DNA of 45,804 nucleotides, from assembly GCA_000435715.1 (NCBI GenBank), contig FR882575.1, positions 1 to 45,804 of the forward strand, read 5' to 3'. The notes below the pieces were generated by a model. The model did no database searches and was not told where the DNA came from. It was given only the letters and a program-made list of their open reading frames with translations. The stretch comes from Firmicutes bacterium CAG:145 (GTDB taxonomy: Bacteria > Bacillota > Clostridia > Peptostreptococcales > Anaerovoracaceae). Made by a program: the position numbers and the translations under genes. Shown piece after piece: positions 40,942 through 45,804 of the stretch (position 1 is its first letter; the number at the start of each line of letters is the position of its first letter).

Positions 40942-41379
40942 ATGGAAAAAAGAGACATTTTTGAGTTGCTGGGTCTCTTTGATAAGAGCAGTCTGGCAGA
41001 TCTGAATATAGAGGACGGCGAAACCAAGGTGAGCATGAAGAAACCATGTTTCGGGCAGCCTGCCATAGATATGGAAGGCGCAGAATCAAAAGACCGATGC
41101 AAAGGAGAGGAGCATGCTGGGGATATTGAGCAGGACGATATCGAATACATAAGATCTCCTATAGTAGGAGTGTACTATGCAGCCCCGTATCCGGATGAAG
41201 CGCATTTCGTGGCAGTAGAGGACAGAGTAGATGAAGACCAGACGCTTTGCATAATAGAAGCTGTGAAGGTCATGAACGAACTGAAATCACCCTGCGCCGG
41301 AACGATACAGGCCATCTATGGCATGACAGGAAGCCTTGCAGAATACGGGCAGATCCTCTTCGAGGTGAAAAAATGCTAA
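40942..41379 (+). CDS. accB: biotin carboxyl carrier protein of acetyl-CoA carboxylase
   Basis: The 145-aa product has a hydrophilic linker followed by the biotinyl domain (residues about 70-145; IRSPIVGVYYAAPYP, EAVKVMNEL, AGTIQAIYG, GQILFEVK). The biotin-accepting lysine is K109. The canonical EAMK is EAVK here, so the residue before the lysine is Val, not Met. ATG40942 starts 2 bp after the acpP stop without a strong binding site, implying coupling. It overlaps accC by 7 bp. Confidence 0.92.
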   Translation: MEKRDIFELLGLFDKSSLADLNIEDGETKVSMKKPCFGQPAIDMEGAESKDRCKGEEHAGDIEQDDIEYIRSPIVGVYYAAPYPDEAHFVAVEDRVDEDQTLCIIEAVKVMNELKSPCAGTIQAIYGMTGSLAEYGQILFEVKKC

Positions 41380-42761
41380 AGCGCGTGTTGGTGGCCAACA
41401 GAGGAGAAATAGCCGTAAGGATAATAAGAGAGTGCCTGGACTGTTCCATAGAGGCGGTGGCGGTATATTCGACAGCAGACGAATATTCACTCCATGCGGC
41501 TATAGCTACAGATTCCGTATGTATAGGAAGCCCCAGACCTCAGGACAGTTATCTCAATATGAATAATATCACAGAGGCTGCTAAGGCTACCGGCTGTGAA
41601 GCTATTCATCCAGTTTTTGGGTTCTTATCAGAGAACAGCGTCTTTGCCAAAAGATGCGAAGAATGCGGAATCAAATTTATCGGCCCGTCTTCCGGCGTTA
41701 TAAAATTGATGGGAGACAAGGCTTCGGCCAGAGAGCTGATGAAAAAAGCAGGAGTGCCTGTGACACCAGGTTCAGAAGGGACAGTAAACGATGAAGATGA
41801 AGCGGCAGAGGCTGCTATCAGGATCGGTTACCCTGTAATGATAAAGGCCTCGGCAGGCGGAGGAGGCAGGGGAATGAGAAAGGCTCAGGATGAGCAGGAA
41901 CTGAGAAAAATGTTCGCCGAAGCCTACTGCGAGGCTGAAAGTTGCTTTGGAGATGTAAGCATCTACATAGGAAAACTCATATCAGCCCCGCGGCATATAG
42001 AGATACAGATCATAGGCGATTCCTCTGGCAATATAGTTCAGCTGGGAGACAGAGATTGTTCTGTACAGAGGAGAAATAAGAAGATGCTGGAAGAGGCGCC
42101 TGCCTGGGGTCTCGATGAGAGGCTCAGGAATGAGATGGGAAAAGCGGCAGTGAAAGCGGTGGAAGCGGCAGGATATGAAAGTGCAGGGACTGTGGAGTTC
42201 ATAGTGGATAAAGATGAAAACTTTTACTTCATAGAGATGAACACCAGGATACAGGTGGAACATCCTGTCACAGAAGCAGTAAGCGGTATCAACATAATAA
42301 GAGAGCAGCTCAGGATAGCCTCCGGGATGCGCCTGTCTTTCGAGCAGGAAGACGTTGAGATTTTGGGACACGCTATAGAGTGCAGAATAACTGCTGAAAA
42401 GATTTTCGACGACTTTGCTCCGTGTCCGGGAACGGTAAGTTTCCTGCATCTGCCTGCCGGTGAGGGTGTAAGGGTGGACAGCGCTCTTTACAACGGATGC
42501 GAGATAAGCCCTTACTACGATTCCATGGTAGCTAAAGTAATAGTCAGAGGGGATTCGCGCCTTGCGGCTATAAGAAAAATGAGAAGGGCTCTGGGAGAAA
42601 CCGTCATAGAAGGCGTTGAAACTACCCTGCCCATACAATATCTTCTGATGTATGACAGCGATTTTATCAGAGGAAAGTACGATACGGGATTTATGGATCT
42701 TCATCTGGATAAACTGCTGTCTGTGTATGAAGAAGCGGGAGGACGAGATGAATCCGTTTAG
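41373..42761 (+). CDS. accC: biotin carboxylase subunit of acetyl-CoA carboxylase
   Basis: The 462-aa ATP-grasp enzyme carboxylates the biotin on AccB. It has MLKRVLVANRGEIAVRIIREC at the N-terminus, HPVFGFLSENSVFA near residue 74, the glycine-rich ATP lid KASAGGGGRGMRKA near residue 158, RDCSVQRRNKK near residue 229, and FIEMNTRIQVEHPVTE near residue 284. Length is normal (about 450). The start is ATG41373 inside the end of accB, with GAGGTG just upstream; the longer open frame from 41247 has no homology. Confidence 0.96.
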   Translation: MLKRVLVANRGEIAVRIIRECLDCSIEAVAVYSTADEYSLHAAIATDSVCIGSPRPQDSYLNMNNITEAAKATGCEAIHPVFGFLSENSVFAKRCEECGIKFIGPSSGVIKLMGDKASARELMKKAGVPVTPGSEGTVNDEDEAAEAAIRIGYPVMIKASAGGGGRGMRKAQDEQELRKMFAEAYCEAESCFGDVSIYIGKLISAPRHIEIQIIGDSSGNIVQLGDRDCSVQRRNKKMLEEAPAWGLDERLRNEMGKAAVKAVEAAGYESAGTVEFIVDKDENFYFIEMNTRIQVEHPVTEAVSGINIIREQLRIASGMRLSFEQEDVEILGHAIECRITAEKIFDDFAPCPGTVSFLHLPAGEGVRVDSALYNGCEISPYYDSMVAKVIVRGDSRLAAIRKMRRALGETVIEGVETTLPIQYLLMYDSDFIRGKYDTGFMDLHLDKLLSVYEEAGGRDESV

Positions 42762-43254
42762 AAAGAAGAGGGCAGTTCTTTCTGCCCTTAAAGAGATAAA
42801 AGAGAACAACAGGACGATCATTTGCCCAAGATGCGGTTCTGAGTACAAAGAAGATATACTCGCAAAAGAGATGTACGTCTGTCCGGATTGCGGACATCAC
42901 TTTAAGGTGACATCCATCTACAGGATAAAGACAGTACTGGACGAGGGAAGTTTCAGAGAGATATGCCAGACTATAAAAAGCGGAGACCCGTTGGGCTTTC
43001 CCGGATATACGCAAAAACTGTCTTCAGTCAGAAAAGATACGGGACTCAGAGAAGCCGTCATAACAGGCACAGGCAGGATAGACGGAATAAAGACTGCGGT
43101 ATGTATGATGGATAACAGATTCCTGATGGGAAGCATGGGGACTGCGACAGGAGAGAAGATAACCAGGTGCTTTGAGTTCGCTACCAGAAAGAGACTTCCC
43201 ATGTTGATATTTTCTGCTCCATCACCAATATGGCTGCCGGGATGGCGGCTATAG
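42748..43254 (+). pseudogene. accD: accD, acetyl-CoA carboxylase beta subunit, truncated at a junction with fabF
   Basis: The frame begins as a normal carboxyltransferase beta subunit: start after GGGAGGACGAG, zinc ribbon (CPRCGSEYKE ... CPDCGHHF, near residues 26-50), then DNRFLMGSMGTATGEKITRCFEFATRKRLPMLIFSA. A complete AccD would continue with SGGARMQEG and about 130 more residues. Instead, at about 43215-43219 the sequence becomes fabF in a different frame, leaving 12 unrelated codons before TAG. The catalytic C-terminal half is gone, so it cannot work as such. accA, normally next, is also absent. It overlaps accC by 14 bp. Confidence 0.88.
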
Positions 43255-44042
43255 AGTTAGGATTCAGAGGAAGCTGTCAATGTATAGTTACGGCTTGCGC
43301 ATCTGCTACCAACGCTGTGGGAGAAGCTTTCAGACAAGTCAGAGACGGATATCAGGACGTGATGATGACAGGAGGAAGCGAAAGCTGTATATCAGAGCTT
43401 AGGATAGGAGGATTCACTTCCATGAAGGCTCTTTGCGAGTCAAACATACCGGGCAGGGCTTCCATACCTTTTGATAAAGAGAGAAGCGGCTTTGTCATGG
43501 GAGAGGGGGCCGGCGTCATAATATTGGAGGAATACGAACACGCGGTGAAGCGGGGCGCCGCAATCATAGCAGAAGTTTCGGGATATGGAGTAGGCTGTGA
43601 CGCCCATCATATGACCGCGCCTTTAGAGGACGGAAGCGGAGCCGCAGAATGTATGAGAAAGGCTCTTGAGGATGCTGGCATAAAGAAAGAACAGATAGGA
43701 TATATAAATGCCCACGGAACATCTACGCCTATGAATGATAAGTGCGAAACTAAAGCTATAAAAGAAGCTTTCGGTGATCATGCCTTTAAACTGGCTGTGT
43801 CATCTACGAAATCGATGACGGGACACCTTCTTGGAGCTTCCGGAGGAATAGAATCTATATTGGCGCTGCTTGCAGCAAAAGACGGATTTGTACCGCCTAC
43901 TATAGGATACAAAGTTCCCGATCCCCAATGTGATCTGGATATAGTGGCAAACCAGGGCCGGAGCATGAATATAGAATACGCAATGTCTAATTCGCTGGGA
44001 TTTGGAGGACATAACGCGTCAGTGATTTTCAGGAGGATATGA
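43218..44042 (+). pseudogene. fabF: fabF, 3-oxoacyl-ACP synthase II, N-terminal third missing
   Basis: From about 43218 the frame encodes 274 residues aligned with the FabF C-terminal two-thirds: SITNMAAGMAAIELGFRG, the active-site Cys in VTACASATNA, INAHGTSTPMND and KSMTGHLLGASGG with both catalytic His, and the end SLGFGGHNASVIF. All three catalytic residues are present, but about 130 N-terminal residues that form the thiolase-fold core are absent. ATG43230 has no ribosome binding site. The piece is fused to accD out of frame. Either a deletion removed accD 3' through fabF 5' (probably with accA and fabK/D/G), or the assembly joined two loci. Confidence 0.88.
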
Positions 44043-44045
44043 TAT

Positions 44046-44474
44046 ATGGAGCTAAAATCGGATGAAATCAAGAAGATCATTCCCCACAGATATCCTTTTT
44101 TGCTGATAGACAAAGTGACTGATATGAAGCTGGGCGAGCGGGTAGAGGCGATAAAATGCGTATCTGCCAACGAGATGTATTTTATGGGACATTTTCCGCA
44201 GAAACAGATCATGCCGGGAGTTCTCATAATAGAAGCCTTAGCTCAGGCAGGAGCGGTAGCCATCTTGTCAATACCCCGGAACGAGGGTAAAGTAGCCGTG
44301 TTCGGCGGAATAAAGAACTGCAGGTTCAGACGGCAGGTCACACCGGGAGACGTTTTGCATCTGTACTGCGAGATCTCTCAGATAAGAGGTACCGTCGGTT
44401 TTGGCAAGGCTATGGCAAAGGTAGACGGAGAGATAGCTGTTCAGGGAGAAATAACTTTTGCCATAACGGAGTGA
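44046..44474 (+). CDS. fabZ: 3-hydroxyacyl-ACP dehydratase
   Basis: The 142-aa hot-dog-fold enzyme dehydrates 3-hydroxyacyl-ACP to trans-2-enoyl-ACP. It has IPHRYPFLLIDKV, the catalytic MGHFPQKQIMPGVLIIEALAQ near residue 47 (His and Glu) and VTPGDVLHL. Length is typical. The ribosome binding site AGGAGG lies in the end of fabF. The gene is intact although the two genes upstream are broken. Confidence 0.95.
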   Translation: MELKSDEIKKIIPHRYPFLLIDKVTDMKLGERVEAIKCVSANEMYFMGHFPQKQIMPGVLIIEALAQAGAVAILSIPRNEGKVAVFGGIKNCRFRRQVTPGDVLHLYCEISQIRGTVGFGKAMAKVDGEIAVQGEITFAITE

Positions 44475-44490
44475 TCTTTTTTGAAAAAGA

Positions 44491-44502
44491 TTCTTATAAG
44501 AA
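44491..44502. repeat. 12-bp palindrome ahead of the marR promoter
   Basis: TTCTTATAAGAA is a perfect palindrome 17 bp before the -35 of the marR-like gene and a possible operator. It is unlike the AT palindrome before acpP. Confidence 0.4.
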
Positions 44503-44519
44503 CCTCGTGAAAAATGTAA

Positions 44520-44548
44520 TTGAAGAATACTTGTGTTTTTGATAAAAT
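44520..44548 (+). promoter_or_regulatory. promoter of the marR-like gene
   Basis: TTGAAG (44520-44525) and TAAAAT (44543-44548) are 17 bp apart with TG one base before the -10, inside the fabZ-marR gap. Confidence 0.65.
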
Positions 44549-44570
44549 AAAGGCGGAGGAATTGTATATC

Positions 44571-45032
44571 ATGTTAGAAGAGAGATTTGCGGAGATCTAT
44601 ACTAAATTCAAGATCAGCCTTTATGCTAAGGTATTCAAGCAATTTGACGACAATCGAGACGGATTGTCGGTAGTAGAAGTGTTTTGCGTAGAGGTAATAT
44701 ACGCCCTTGGCAATCCTACGGTAAATGAATTTGCTACTTTCTGCAAATTCTCAGCGCCTAACGCCGCATACAAGATCAACAATCTGGTGCGAAAGGGATA
44801 TATAACAAAGGAGAGAAGCCTTGCAGACAAGCGGGAGTACCATCTGGACGTCACGGAAAAATATATGCAGGATTACGGCATAACATATGATTATATGAAT
44901 GTGGTAATGCGGAGAATAAGAGAACGCTTTTCGGAGGCTGAGGTCAAGGAGCTGGAGGGCATACTTGACGTCATATCCGGCGAGCTGATGCCGGAGGTAA
45001 AGATCAACAGAAAGTTTGACGATAAGGCTTAG
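44571..45032 (+). CDS. MarR-family regulator, FabT-like by position
   Basis: The 153-aa product has the MarR winged-helix layout: dimerisation helices at both ends and a central DNA-binding part (VNEFATFCKFSAPNAAYKINNLVRKGYITKERSLADKREYHLDVTEK, residues about 50-95). FabT, the fatty-acid regulator of many Firmicutes, is a MarR protein encoded with the fab genes, so this is a good candidate for the factor that binds the AT palindrome before acpP. Start at 44571 is preferred (GGAGG upstream); the frame begins at the -35 element, so upstream codons are not translated. The regulator target is inference. Confidence 0.85.
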   Translation: MLEERFAEIYTKFKISLYAKVFKQFDDNRDGLSVVEVFCVEVIYALGNPTVNEFATFCKFSAPNAAYKINNLVRKGYITKERSLADKREYHLDVTEKYMQDYGITYDYMNVVMRRIRERFSEAEVKELEGILDVISGELMPEVKINRKFDDKA

Positions 45033-45087
45033 GAGGCTGTCAAAGAACATGTATACATATTTTTTCCAAAAAAGACAAAAATAGATA

Positions 45088-45116
45088 TTGACATAAGTAA
45101 AAAAGAGTGCTAATAT
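45088..45116 (+). promoter_or_regulatory. rRNA operon promoter P1
   Basis: TTGACA and TAATAT are separated by 17 bp, with TGC immediately before the -10. Confidence 0.82.
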
Positions 45117-45185
45117 AACAAAGCTGTCACCGCAAAGCGGGGCAGCGGGACAACGAAAAAACTTGAAAAAGTTAGAAAAAAGTTG

Positions 45186-45214
45186 TTGACAACAAATTGG
45201 CAATATGCTAATAT
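45186..45214 (+). promoter_or_regulatory. rRNA operon promoter P2
   Basis: TTGACA and TAATAT are again separated by 17 bp with TGC before the -10, 98 bp downstream of P1. Matching hexamers suggest the two promoters arose by duplication. Confidence 0.82.
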
Positions 45215-45485
45215 GTTAAATGTTCGGCTGCACGGCCGGACGGCGGGAAAAAACCCGCAGGAACCTTGAAAACTTCATAGTATGGAAATTTAGTCAAAGA
45301 GAAGAAATTCTCAAAACTAAAACGAAACAATCAGCAAAAGTGTAAGAGCTTTAAATGAGAGTTTCCGACAATTTCTTAAGAAACAATAATTCGAGAAAAC
45401 GAATTAAAACGCAAAGTTTTGCGTTTATCCTAAGGGATAACTTTTAAGAAGAGATAGTAAAGGCTTCGGTCTTTAATATATCATT
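45215..45485 (+). other. 16S rRNA leader
   Basis: The stretch after P2 contains small GC hairpins (GGCGGG/CCCGC near 45241-45260; AAACGCAAA/TTTGCGTTT near 45408-45426) but no gene. One arm of the RNase III processing stem is expected here, with its partner beyond the window. Confidence 0.6.

Positions 45486-45804
<319 letters not shown>

Noticed and set aside
43140..43300. In-frame AccD-FabF fusion protein
   Set aside because: The two homologous parts are in different frames, and the accD frame stops 12 codons after the join.

Overview
The window looks like a chromosomal segment of a low-to-mid GC, anaerobic Firmicute of the class Clostridia. The opening of a 16S rRNA gene at the right end resembles Anaerovoracaceae (Eubacteriales family XIII); this is from memory of such sequences, not a search. 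Supporting signs are an Nfn-type transhydrogenase, the Bacillus-like order purR/spoVG/glmU/prs/pth/mfd/spoVT/yabM/yabN/yabO, the sporulation-associated genes spoVG and spoVT, strong AGGAGG-type ribosome binding sites, and many promoters with an extended -10 (TGnTATAAT).

Layout. 1-2400: end of nfnA, nfnB, and a DUF3793 gene behind two matching operator-like inverted repeats. 2400-3815: an intact-looking cobalamin riboswitch with no gene behind it, a small [2Fe-2S] protein on the minus strand, and a 43-bp-period array of palindromes. 3815-7330: two COG0523 metal-chaperone-like GTPases and pyruvate kinase. 7416-21445: a housekeeping block (spoVG, purR, murC, a GlmU acetyltransferase half without its uridylyltransferase half, prs, pth, mfd, a 66-aa signal-peptide/sorting-signal protein, spoVT, an MTA/SAH deaminase, a SpoVB/MurJ-like flippase, mazG, HU, rqcP).

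21486-30457: a TetR-family gene divergent from eight tightly overlapping genes that encode every step from DAHP synthase to chorismate plus both prephenate branch enzymes (pheA, aroB, aroC, aroE-aroK fusion, aroQ, aroA, tyrA, aroF). A 15-bp operator-like palindrome lies just downstream of the -10 box in each divergent promoter. 30469-33644: a tetrahydrofolate riboswitch controlling a FolT-like ECF S-component, a DUF421/DUF4363 pair and an MFS transporter.

33652-40536: a transport island. madL-madM-nhaC on the minus strand and nhaC-ytcJ on the plus strand flank a LysR gene that is split by a run of ten G. One added or two removed G would restore a normal 286/285-aa LysR protein, so it is a phase-variation candidate. 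The same 13-bp motif lies over the -35 of both flanking promoters.

40540-45032: a fatty-acid synthesis cluster (acpP, accB, accC, accD', 'fabF, fabZ, marR/fabT-like). It starts behind a 39-bp AT-only inverted repeat. In it the C-terminal half of accD and the N-terminal third of fabF are missing at one out-of-frame junction. 45033-45804: two tandem, near-identical rRNA promoters, the rRNA leader and the 5' part of 16S rRNA. No tRNA, insertion sequence, prophage or CRISPR-cas locus was seen.
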